Shown in pieces: positions 1 to 6,256 of a stretch of 6,256 bases of DNA. Numbering within the stretch: position 1 is the stretch's first letter; every line of letters begins with the position of its first letter. A model generated the notes under the pieces. That model made no database searches. It had not been told where the DNA came from and saw nothing but the letters and a program-made list of their open reading frames with translations. The DNA is taken from NCBI GenBank assembly GCA_030049455.1, contig JASIKV010000391.1, positions 1-6,256 of the forward strand, given 5' to 3'. The translations under genes were made by a program, and so were the position numbers. The stretch is from Terriglobia bacterium (GTDB lineage: Bacteria; Acidobacteriota; Terriglobia; UBA7540).

Positions 1-1
1 C

Positions 2-3000
2 TATTTTGAGACCACCGGTGAGCAGAATGTCGCCTACAGCGACAGCGACAATGCCGCCACATTTTATGCGGCGCAAGGGGCGATTGAAAATATGAGTTCC
101 GCGTTGGGCCAGGAATTTACTAACATTGCCTCTCCCACGCCCACGCAAATTGCCACCCTTCAGGGGACCACTGCGGCACCCACCATTGCGATTTACAACA
201 CCATCGGCTCACTATCGGGAACGAATATCAGCTTCCCCGTCTACTCCATCGTGAACCTGTCCAGCACCAACCCCTCGGACCCGCCCTGCGCCACAACGAC
301 CTCGCTTTGCAGCTCCGAGGTCAATTCGATTCCCGGAACCGGCCCGCTGTCGGGGCTTGCGGGAATTCTGACCCCCTTTGAGCTGACCGTGGTGGCGGAT
401 GGCCCCGGCGGCTCAGAAGTGAAAATGACGCGCCAGGTTCAGGTGGTGGCGGTACCCGTCTTCCAGTTTGGGATATTTTCCCAAACCGACCTCTCCTTTT
501 TCGCCGGTCCTGACTTTAATTTTGGCGGAAAAACGGCCACGAACGGAAACCTGTTCCTGGCGGAGGGCGGCAGTACAAGCTCTCCTGCGACACTGACCCT
601 GAATGACAAGGTAAGCGCTTACCTCAGCGTCATACGCGAACAGCTTTCCAATGGAACCGCCACTCAGCCCAGCAACTATCCCGGAAACGTCGACATCACC
701 ATTGGTGCGGCGGGAGGTTGCCCCACGCCAACATGCTCAGGTTGCCCCACCGCCACGTGTGGTGTGTTGCTCCCGACACAGGGAAGCGTAACGGGCGGGG
801 CGGGGAGCACGGCGAACAGCAAATGGAACAGTATTTCCCTGACCACTTACGGCGGCTACATCAAGACGTCGAGCACCGGAGCCAAAGTGCTGAACCTCAA
901 TCTGGCCGCCGCCAGCTCCACCACCCCGCTCATCGATATGATTGAACGCGGCCAGACGGGCGATACCTCTTCGCTGGTTCAGGAGCGTTTTTTCTATCAG
1001 GCCAGCGTCCGTATTCTGCTTTCCGATACGGCCAGCGACATCACCAGCCTGCCCACCGTTACGAGTACGGCGCCTTTCCCGCTTACGGAGCAGGTTACCA
1101 CCGCGCAGTCGGCCGAGGGCTCCGGGATGGGCACGGGCTCGGGGACTTATATTGTCCGGGGCACCGGAAGCGGCCCTCCGAATCTTCCAGCGAGTGATAG
1201 TTGCCACCCGCCCGTTGCGCAATCACCGGGGTATTCGACGGACGCCGATTACTTCTATACACCTTACACGACACTCATCGGCGGTTACATCAAAGTTGAG
1301 ATTCAGTTGGCCTCGGGGGCCTGGCAGGACGTTACACAGGAGATTTTGAGTATGGGGATCTCCCGCGATATCCAGTCCGCTGGGACTCTCTCACCGTCCG
1401 GATGCACCAATACCTCCATCATCCATTTGGAAGGGCAAAGGCCTCTGCCCTATGAAAGTGCGCCAGGGGTCAGCCTTGCAACCAGCACAGGGTTGAACAG
1501 TTCAGATTATTATTGGTACGAGGTTGTTCCGGTGGTCACCATTAATGGGGTCACGGGCAATCTCATCCCTGGCCAAGTGGGCGGGGGCCTGAAAGCTACC
1601 AGTGGCAAGGGAATGTCACTCACTTGGGCCGCTTATACCGAACCCCCTGCCACCGTTACCTCCTACGATATCTTCTGTGGTTCATCCTCGTCATCTACCG
1701 GGGGACCCGCGTTTATAGGCTATTACAACACGGGCAGCACAGCAACATCCTATACTGACACGAACTGCTCAACCGGCTCGGGCAATCTCCTGACTGCCGA
1801 TACCTCGCCTCCCACCACGTTCCCAACTGTGCTGAATACCTCGAGCGCAGCGACGACCGCCACAAATTATGTTCCCATCAATCTTTACGATCCAAGGGAA
1901 GGCGAGGTGCGCGACAGTAACAGCTACACGACCGCGTCTATGAACGGCGTCATGAACGTTGTGGAAATTGATGTGGGTCACCTTCAGCAATGGCTCACAG
2001 GGAAACTCTTGCCGGCCGTATCAGGATGCACAGGGACAGCCGCCATTGCGCCGATTACCGGTAGTGTGAATTCCTGCGGCCCACTGGCAGTTAACAATTC
2101 CGGTTACATTCTCTATGTTTCCGACCGGCGGAGCAATTGCAACCAGTCCGCCGCGGGTCCCTGCCAGACAGGCAATGAAACCGGAGTTTACGGGTATGAA
2201 GACATTGTGAACCCCTTGTCAGGCACAGGCACCCCCAACAATACGCTCGACACGGGCGAAGGTGTTGACGCCGACCTGGGCAGCACTACGCTGGATATTT
2301 ATGGTGGAACGGCACGCCCCATCAACTGTTATAACTTTGCCTCCAGCAGTGGAGCTAATTGGCCCACGGGCACAACCACCACTTTGGCCGCAGGGCCGTC
2401 ATCGGGATGCTCGATGACTGCCGGGTCCTTTATGGCCGGCCTGACCAGCCCCTCAACTCCGGTCAGCGCTCCACTGACTAGAATAAATTCCGCCGCCGTG
2501 GGCATAGGTTATCTCGAGGCTCAAAAAAATCCTGTGCTCTTCTTTAGGCGCGCCGTGCGGTTGGTGGACGGCTCGTTGGGCAATTTGCCCCCTTATTACG
2601 CGGCGACTGGCGCGGGTGGATCACCTTCAGGCACCTGCCCCAATATGGAGTCTCCTGCCCAATACCCCTCGTCGGGTGGATTCAGCGTGGCGACGGAAGG
2701 TCCGCTCTACATCCTGGGCGATTACAATGCCGTCACTACAAATGCCAATGGATTCTCCAAGGATTTGTCCGGTCAATGCCACGTCCCCGCGGCCGTGTTC
2801 GCCGACGCCGTCACCCTGCTTTCGAATAGCTTTACGGACTCCGAAACTTTTATGAATCCGACCAGCATGAGCAGCCGGCCGCAAGCCGACACGGCAACCT
2901 GGTATCGAGTTGCCGTTATCGGCGGGAAAAACATCTCCTTCCCAATACCCACCTTCACTTCACCGGCAGCCCCTCCGCAGGACTTCGGAACCGATGGGGG

Positions 3001-3253
3001 CGTCCATAACTTCCTGCGCTACATCGAAAACTGGAACACCACGTTGAATTACATGGGCGCAATGGTGAGCTTCTACTACGCCCACCAGGGTACGGGGACG
3101 TTCAAGTGTTGCGACACCGTTTATAACCCGCCAACCAGAGCCTATAGCTATGATTCAGACTTTACGAACATCACATCGCTACCCCCCGGCACGCCGCGAT
3201 TTACGGACGTGAACGCGCTTTCTTATAACCAGGCAACTCTGGCGACTCAATAG
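2..3253 (+). CDS. PilX-like large pilus-associated surface protein (5' end outside window)
   Basis: Probably an exported, type IV pilus-linked minor-pilin-like or adhesin-like protein. The frame is open from base 2, so the Met at 92 is internal and the true start, with any pilin leader and membrane helix, lies upstream. The 30 residues before that Met include AYSDSDNAATFYAAQGAIE, typical of the end of a PilX/pilin N-terminal helix. Numbering from the Met at 92: a VFQFGIFSQTDLSFFAGPDF block with a following TNGNLFL (about 123-156); a Cys-rich repeat (209-224); YIKVEIQ..WQDVTQEIL (about 399-420); an FN3-like stretch (about 473-558); NYVPINLYDPREG (592-604); GYILYVSDRR and ETGVYGYEDIVNP (about 671-708); LYILGDYNA and AAVFADAVTLLSN (872-912); GGVHNFLRYIENW (969-981); FKCCDTVYNPPTR (1004-1016). 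I recall these blocks from large acidobacterial PilX-like proteins. Composition is Ser/Thr/Gly/Pro-rich, as expected of an extracellular protein. No frameshift is seen. The role at a pilus is inferred; no pilus gene neighbour is visible. Confidence 0.7.
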   Translation, partial: YFETTGEQNVAYSDSDNAATFYAAQGAIENMSSALGQEFTNIASPTPTQIATLQGTTAAPTIAIYNTIGSLSGTNISFPVYSIVNLSSTNPSDPPCATTTSLCSSEVNSIPGTGPLSGLAGILTPFELTVVADGPGGSEVKMTRQVQVVAVPVFQFGIFSQTDLSFFAGPDFNFGGKTATNGNLFLAEGGSTSSPATLTLNDKVSAYLSVIREQLSNGTATQPSNYPGNVDITIGAAGGCPTPTCSGCPTATCGVLLPTQGSVTGGAGSTANSKWNSISLTTYGGYIKTSSTGAKVLNLNLAAASSTTPLIDMIERGQTGDTSSLVQERFFYQASVRILLSDTASDITSLPTVTSTAPFPLTEQVTTAQSAEGSGMGTGSGTYIVRGTGSGPPNLPASDSCHPPVAQSPGYSTDADYFYTPYTTLIGGYIKVEIQLASGAWQDVTQEILSMGISRDIQSAGTLSPSGCTNTSIIHLEGQRPLPYESAPGVSLATSTGLNSSDYYWYEVVPVVTINGVTGNLIPGQVGGGLKATSGKGMSLTWAAYTEPPATVTSYDIFCGSSSSSTGGPAFIGYYNTGSTATSYTDTNCSTGSGNLLTADTSPPTTFPTVLNTSSAATTATNYVPINLYDPREGEVRDSNSYTTASMNGVMNVVEIDVGHLQQWLTGKLLPAVSGCTGTAAIAPITGSVNSCGPLAVNNSGYILYVSDRRSNCNQSAAGPCQTGNETGVYGYEDIVNPLSGTGTPNNTLDTGEGVDADLGSTTLDIYGGTARPINCYNFASSSGANWPTGTTTTLAAGPSSGCSMTAGSFMAGLTSPSTPVSAPLTRINSAAVGIGYLEAQKNPVLFFRRAVRLVDGSLGNLPPYYAATGAGGSPSGTCPNMESPAQYPSSGGFSVATEGPLYILGDYNAVTTNANGFSKDLSGQCHVPAAVFADAVTLLSNSFTDSETFMNPTSMSSRPQADTATWYRVAVIGGKNISFPIPTFTSPAAPPQDFGTDGGVHNFLRYIENWNTTLNYMGAMVSFYYAHQGTGTFKCCDTVYNPPTRAYSYDSDFTNITSLPPGTPRFTDVNALSYNQATLATQ
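716..763 (+). repeat. 24-nt tandem repeat encoding an 8-residue Cys-rich unit, two copies
   Basis: Two adjacent in-frame 24-nt units encode GCPTPTCS and GCPTATCG, residues 209-224 of the PilX-like protein counted from the Met at 92. Together they give a Cys pattern C-x4-C-x2-C-x4-C (Cys 210, 215, 218, 223). The first 11 bases of the two units are identical and the rest differ mainly at synonymous or single positions, so the unit looks like an older internal duplication. In an exported protein the likely use is a pair of disulfides; a metal knot is possible. Confidence 0.6.
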
Positions 3254-3263
3254 AATCAAATCC

Positions 3264-3304
3264 CGGTACCCGGCGCAGCTTCACTGCGCTGGGTACCGTT
3301 CTTC
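3264..3304 (+). terminator. Probable intrinsic terminator after the PilX-like gene
   Basis: A 15-bp stem pairs 3264-3278 with 3284-3298, with one G-U wobble at 3272/3290 and a 5-nt loop (3279-3283). It begins 10 nt after the stop codon. The T-tract is weak (TTCTTC after the stem), so termination may be imperfect. The stem is symmetrical and lies between two convergent genes, so it could also stop minus-strand transcription coming from 3468, although that direction has only a short GGGATTTGATT tail. The rest of the convergent spacer (3305-3467) shows nothing I can name. Confidence 0.6.
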
Positions 3305-3467
3305 GCGCCATCCGCAATCTCGACCTCCGCATAAATCAGGTGACTCGCGGCACAACCGTTGACCGCTCAATTGCGGCCCTCAAAAGCTACATTTTTCCCC
3401 GCCTGAGTTTCTTATGGCTCTCGGCGCAGGCTTTACGTGGACCGTGATCGTTGCGGATAGGGAAGAG

Positions 3468-4298
3468 TTACGAGTGGCTGAATTTGCGCTTGAAATATCG
3501 ATGGAGGTCCGGCCAAAATTCCTTCATTTCATAACCGACTGCGTCCCACCCGATCTGAGTCCCCCAGATGTTGAGGTTGCCGCCGAGTGTGCGAGGTGGG
3601 GGATGATAAGCGTTGGAGATTCCCGCAGCCAGAGCGCTTCCAAAAATCTCGGAAAAATTGAACTGGGTTTTACCCGAGTCTGCGCGAGTGAGAAAGATCC
3701 GCATACCGGCATATTCGGCGCGGTGGAGAAACTTTCCTTTTCCCATTTGGTAGTAGCGCGGATCCTGATGCAATAAAGCCGGGAAAATGGCGCCGGACCC
3801 GAAGTTTTCGAATGCATTATCGGCAAACGCCAGGCCATAGCGCTTTCCATAACCCTTGAACCCCTGTCCAAACGTGGGGTTTGTGTTGCTCGCTTGGTTG
3901 ACACCCGCTTCCAGAGCTAGGAAGGCGAATTCCAATGGGTCAAATGTTCCCTCGGCCACCAGCTTGAATTTTTGTCCGACTGAGAGTGGAGGCAGAGAGG
4001 AAGAATTTTCCACGGTCAGGTAATTGGGTAGCGCATAAAAAATACGGTCATCCTTCGGACTACCGGCGTCCGATGCAGGCGCGCTCGTCTGACTGCCGGA
4101 ATTACTTGGTGATTTGGTTTGGGTTTGAGATTGCGACGATTGACTTTGCGAAGACTCTTGTGGCGATGGCGTCGTTTGGGGTGAGGTCTGGTCTGTCTGT
4201 TGGGCGAATAGCTTGTTACTCCCTGCCAGCACGCAGGTCAATAGAACGATTTGCGGGACACGATTGAAATTCAAGTTTGATCGTTTATCAAAGGCCAA
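3468..4298 (-). CDS. Secreted protein of unknown function, acidobacterial family, paralog A
   Basis: 276 residues with a TTG start. The start is chosen because GGGGAG lies 5 nt upstream and an in-frame stop lies close behind it. Residues 1-32 look like a Sec signal peptide: Arg13, hydrophobic stretch 14-25, and cleavage after LFA before QQ. A low-complexity Ser/Gln/Thr/Pro linker follows (about 33-82). The globular domain starts at DDRIFYALPNYLTVEN (83-98) and includes QKFKLVAEGTFDP, PTFGQGFKGYGKRYG, LLHQDPRYYQMGKGKF (175-190), QFNFSEI and KEFWPDLHR (259-267). I recognise it as a recurrent uncharacterised family in Acidobacteriota; no enzyme motif is evident. The mature protein has no Cys. 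It is the downstream copy of a tandem pair with the gene at 4543-5322, about 60% identical in the domain by hand count. It is likely periplasmic or cell-envelope. The family function is unknown to me, and I assign none. Confidence 0.85.
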   Translation of the reverse strand: MAFDKRSNLNFNRVPQIVLLTCVLAGSNKLFAQQTDQTSPQTTPSPQESSQSQSSQSQTQTKSPSNSGSQTSAPASDAGSPKDDRIFYALPNYLTVENSSSLPPLSVGQKFKLVAEGTFDPLEFAFLALEAGVNQASNTNPTFGQGFKGYGKRYGLAFADNAFENFGSGAIFPALLHQDPRYYQMGKGKFLHRAEYAGMRIFLTRADSGKTQFNFSEIFGSALAAGISNAYHPPPRTLGGNLNIWGTQIGWDAVGYEMKEFWPDLHRYFKRKFSHS

Positions 4299-4303
4299 GA
4301 TTG

Positions 4304-4338
4304 CTCCCCGATGGCCCGACCTCCATCATCGGCGGGAG
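4304..4338 (-). promoter_or_regulatory. Hairpin overlapping the ribosome binding site of paralog A
   Basis: In the minus-strand transcript, CCGATG (4313-4308 in complementary pairing with 4327-4332) forms a 6-bp stem around a 13-nt loop. Beyond a 2-nt bulge (4333-4334), a further 4 bp pair 4335-4338 with 4304-4307. The closing segment includes the Shine-Dalgarno GGGGAG (4309-4304) that serves the TTG start at 4298. The loop carries a second GGAGG (4324-4320), too far from the TTG to be its own site. The ribosome binding site itself is clear. The hairpin is drawn by hand and may be chance in GC-rich DNA. Confidence 0.35.
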
Positions 4339-4542
4339 GGGGAAAAGTGAATCCCTTTAATGATTTTGTCCGAGCTTTCTATCGAGCTACCCTTTTCATT
4401 CCATCTCTGTTCTCTGCAATTTTCCGCATTCGCGCAAATTCCTTCCAGACTTGCTCCAGAGAGGAAATCAAGTATTTGACGCATCTTTTCGGCAAGGGGT
4501 TTTCCAGCATTTGATCCCATTTCCTGCCGTGGGCGCTGGTGC

Positions 4543-5322
4543 TCAATGCTTGGCTCGCTTGAGGAAACGATGGATGTCGGGCCAAAATTCCTTCAGTTCG
4601 TAGCCGAGGGCGTCCATCAAGCATTGCGTTCCCAAGACGTCGGCGCTACCCATCACGGTGTGGGGGCCGGGGTGATAAACGTTGGCGAGGCCGGCGGCCA
4701 TACCATTGCCCAGGATTTCGGAGAAATTGAATTGGACTTTATGGCTTGTTTCCCCGCGCGTGATCAGAATCCTTCCGGCGGCATAAGCGAAGCGGTGGAT
4801 GAATCGGCCTCTTCCCATTTGATAGTAACGAGGGTCCTGATGGAGCAGCGTGGGAAAAATCGCGCCGGTACCGAAGTTTCCGATGATGGCATCGGCATAA
4901 GCCGTGCCATAACGCTTGGAATACCCAACAAACCCCTGGCCGTAGGTGGGGTTCACGTTGTCGGCCTGATCGATCCCTGCCTGGATAGCGATGAACGCCG
5001 ATTCCACCGGGTCAAAACATCCTTGGGCCACGGTCTTGAACTTTTGCGCCGTGCTCATGGGCGGCAAATTGGATTGATTCTCAACCGTCAAGTAATTGGG
5101 AAGCGCCCAGAATATTCGATCGTCCTGAGGGGGTTTGGCTCCGGTCCCCGACGGGCTATCGACAGTTCCACCCGCGTTTGCAGTTTTTGTTTGCGTCGGC
5201 GTCGTTTCCGAGGCGGGCGGCTGTGCGGTTTCCTGGGCCAAGAGAGTTTTTGAGGACCCCACTACCCACAGCATAAAAATGGTTAGCAAACAGAGTTGCT
5301 GCCAGAGGGTTCGCTTCATCAT
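4543..5322 (-). CDS. Secreted protein of unknown function, acidobacterial family, paralog B
   Basis: 259 residues from the first of two adjacent ATG codons (5322; the next is 5319). The frame is open back to an ATG at 5502, but the extra 60 residues are polar and would bury the signal peptide. Paralog A has no such extension, so the internal start is preferred; a modest GGGGA lies 11 nt upstream. Residues 1-29 are a signal peptide (MMKR, hydrophobic 10-21, cleavage after LLA before QE). A Thr/Pro/Ala/Gly linker runs to about 66. The domain then follows: DDRIFWALPNYLTVEN (67-82), NPTYGQGFVGYSKRYG, LLHQDPRYYQMGRGRF (159-174), QFNFSEI (197-203), KEFWPDIHR (244-252). Unlike paralog A it has two Cys in the mature part (Cys102 and Cys234; A has Thr118 and Ile249), which could form a disulfide. 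It lies 180 nt downstream of the hydrolase and 244 nt upstream of paralog A. Function unknown; likely periplasmic or envelope. Confidence 0.82.
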   Translation of the reverse strand: MMKRTLWQQLCLLTIFMLWVVGSSKTLLAQETAQPPASETTPTQTKTANAGGTVDSPSGTGAKPPQDDRIFWALPNYLTVENQSNLPPMSTAQKFKTVAQGCFDPVESAFIAIQAGIDQADNVNPTYGQGFVGYSKRYGTAYADAIIGNFGTGAIFPTLLHQDPRYYQMGRGRFIHRFAYAAGRILITRGETSHKVQFNFSEILGNGMAAGLANVYHPGPHTVMGSADVLGTQCLMDALGYELKEFWPDIHRFLKRAKH

Positions 5323-5440
5323 GTGCTTGGAAATCCCCACGTTTCCGGATCTGCGCCCGTGCAGACAGTTCGAACCCTTAGCACGATTTGCGGATCGACC
5401 ACCCGACATCTTTGACGCGCAGGGATGGGTGAAGGTTTCC

Positions 5441-5470
5441 TGTAATTCCCTTTGTAAAGAACACATTACA
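5441..5470. promoter_or_regulatory. Inverted repeat in the leader region of paralog B, possible operator
   Basis: TGTAAT at 5441-5446 and its complement ATTACA at 5465-5470 form an inverted repeat with an 18-nt spacer. A third related hexamer, TGTAAA, sits inside at 5453-5458. The site is in the 180-nt spacer between the hydrolase stop and the preferred start of paralog B, about 120-150 nt upstream of that start. I see no convincing -35/-10 pair around it. It could be a regulator-binding site or chance. Confidence 0.2.
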
Positions 5471-5502
5471 CGGTCGGATTTGATGAGGCCCTCCATGGAC
5501 AT

Positions 5503-6256
5503 TTAATCTTGAGAGAGATGTCGAACAAACCATTGAACTGTTCGAGTAATCACTTCCTGCTCCCAATTTGTGGAAGTAAGAAAATGGTCTGCCGCGCCGA
5601 TAATCGAGATTTCCTTAGCGTCAGCTCCGGCTGCGTGGTAAAAATCTCGTGCATGGGAAACGGGAACCCGCTCGTCCTTCTCCGCATGGAGAATGAGCGT
5701 TGCGCCTCGAAAGCGTTTCAGGTGGCGAGTGGGCTCGACCTTGAGGACATCTTCGGCCAGTCGAGGTGAAAACTCTCTCGCGCCGAACTCACTTGCGCCG
5801 GGTTTGCCCATAACCTTTCTGGAAGAATGTTGAATCAGGTCGCGAAGCTGCGCCGTGTGGGCAATCGCATTCCACAAAACCACCGCTTTGGCCTCAACAC
5901 TTAGCGCCAGTGCGGCTCCCACCGCTCCTCCCAGGCAGAATCCCACCAGCCCGAGGCGTTTTGGATCAATTCCCTGCTGCTCACGCACGTAAGCCACTGC
6001 GGCGCGGCCATCGGCAATTTCCCCTCGCAGCGACATATCGCGGAACTCTCCATCCGACTCCCCGCAGCCATGGAAATCGAATCTTAAGGAAGCGAAGCCC
6101 GCCTGAGCCAGCGCCCTGGAGCACTTCACAAACATCGAATGCGACTCCAGGCGATTGCCCGTAAATCCGTGAAAAAAGACGACTGCCGGGACGAGCCCCT
6201 TGGCGCGCGGCAGGTGGAACATTCCGCGCAGGGTTTTCCCCATCCGGTTAGGGAAT
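5503..6256 (-). CDS. Alpha/beta hydrolase with Cys nucleophile elbow (5' end outside window)
   Basis: Probably a cytoplasmic esterase or acyl hydrolase of the serine-aminopeptidase/dienelactone-hydrolase-like kind; the substrate is unknown. The frame is open through the ATG at 6243 to the window edge (upstream residues FPNR). Related proteins usually start some residues earlier, so the true start is likely outside. Numbering from that Met: oxyanion strand VVFFHGFTGNR (21-31); DFHGCGESDGEF (56-67); nucleophile elbow GFCLGG (101-106) with Cys103; acid in HAEKDERVP, Asp190; catalytic His220 in AADHFL; C-terminal helix ending RHLSQD. The visible length of about 250 is normal for single-domain members. 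Overall it resembles cinnamoyl/feruloyl-esterase-like hydrolases, but these usually have Ser in G-x-S-x-G; Cys in G-x-C-x-G-G is the dienelactone hydrolase pattern. No signal peptide is visible in the part present. It is the first visible gene of the minus-strand run. Confidence 0.85.
   Translation of the reverse strand, partial: FPNRMGKTLRGMFHLPRAKGLVPAVVFFHGFTGNRLESHSMFVKCSRALAQAGFASLRFDFHGCGESDGEFRDMSLRGEIADGRAAVAYVREQQGIDPKRLGLVGFCLGGAVGAALALSVEAKAVVLWNAIAHTAQLRDLIQHSSRKVMGKPGASEFGAREFSPRLAEDVLKVEPTRHLKRFRGATLILHAEKDERVPVSHARDFYHAAGADAKEISIIGAADHFLTSTNWEQEVITRTVQWFVRHLSQD

Noticed and set aside
737..1222. 161-residue minus-strand open frame inside the PilX-like gene
   Set aside because: Arg/Gly/Ala-rich antisense translation of a GC-rich coding region with no recognisable domain.
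2523..2529. Run of seven A in the PilX-like gene, a possible frameshift site
   Set aside because: The zero frame continues for about 240 codons through family-conserved blocks, so no shift is needed or indicated.
4224..4250. Possible lipoprotein box LLTC in the signal peptide of paralog A
   Set aside because: Thr just before the Cys does not fit the usual Gly/Ala/Ser, the Cys lies inside the hydrophobic core, and a good LFA cleavage site follows. Paralog B also has a standard signal peptide.
4311..4520. Short open frames on both strands in the spacer between the paralogs, including one on the minus strand overlapping the end of paralog B with a charged helical-looking tail
   Set aside because: No ribosome binding site or family motif, and the + and - frames exclude each other; treated as non-coding.
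4546..5253. 235-residue open frame on the + strand opposite paralog B, with a similar-looking frame (3414-3776) opposite paralog A
   Set aside because: The similarity between the two is explained by the sense paralogs they mirror. The sense frames have signal peptides and family motifs; the + frames have neither, nor a clear ribosome binding site.
5323..5502. N-terminal extension of paralog B from the ATG at 5502, directly after the hydrolase stop
   Set aside because: The 60 residues are polar, lack a paralog A counterpart and would place the signal peptide internally. The ATG merely follows the in-frame stop of the hydrolase.

Overview
The window looks like a chromosomal piece of a member of the Acidobacteriota (Terriglobia-like). 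This is inferred from moderately GC-rich DNA and from two protein families that I associate with that phylum: a very large PilX-like, pilus-associated surface protein, and a secreted family of unknown function carrying 'ALPNYLTVEN', 'LLHQDPRYYQMG' and 'EFWPD' motifs. No database search was possible, so the placement rests on recognition of these motifs.

Layout: the left half (2-3253, + strand) is one gene, cut by the left edge, for a >1083-residue, Ser/Thr/Gly-rich extracellular protein. Its visible N-terminus is the end of a pilin-like helix. Its core matches the large PilX-like proteins found near type IV pilus genes, and it seems to carry an inserted fibronectin-III-like module and a small Cys-rich tandem repeat. 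A strong hairpin just after its stop is a likely terminator.

The right half is entirely on the minus strand and converges on the first gene. Reading in the direction of transcription it has: an alpha/beta hydrolase cut by the right edge (6256-5503), with a Cys in the nucleophile elbow; then two tandem paralogous secreted proteins (5322-4543 and 4298-3468), about 60% identical over roughly 190 residues by hand alignment. Spacers of 180 and 244 nt separate the three genes, so a single operon is possible but not shown. The last gene starts at TTG and its ribosome binding site can be drawn into a hairpin.

How they work together: the PilX-like protein and the secreted pair all act outside the cytoplasm, while the hydrolase is probably cytoplasmic. 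Nothing in the sequence ties the minus-strand genes to the pilus gene. No RNA genes, CRISPR arrays, insertion sequences or phage genes were seen. The points most worth following up are the tandem secreted paralogs of unknown function, the inserted module and Cys cluster in the pilus-like protein, and the Cys-nucleophile hydrolase.
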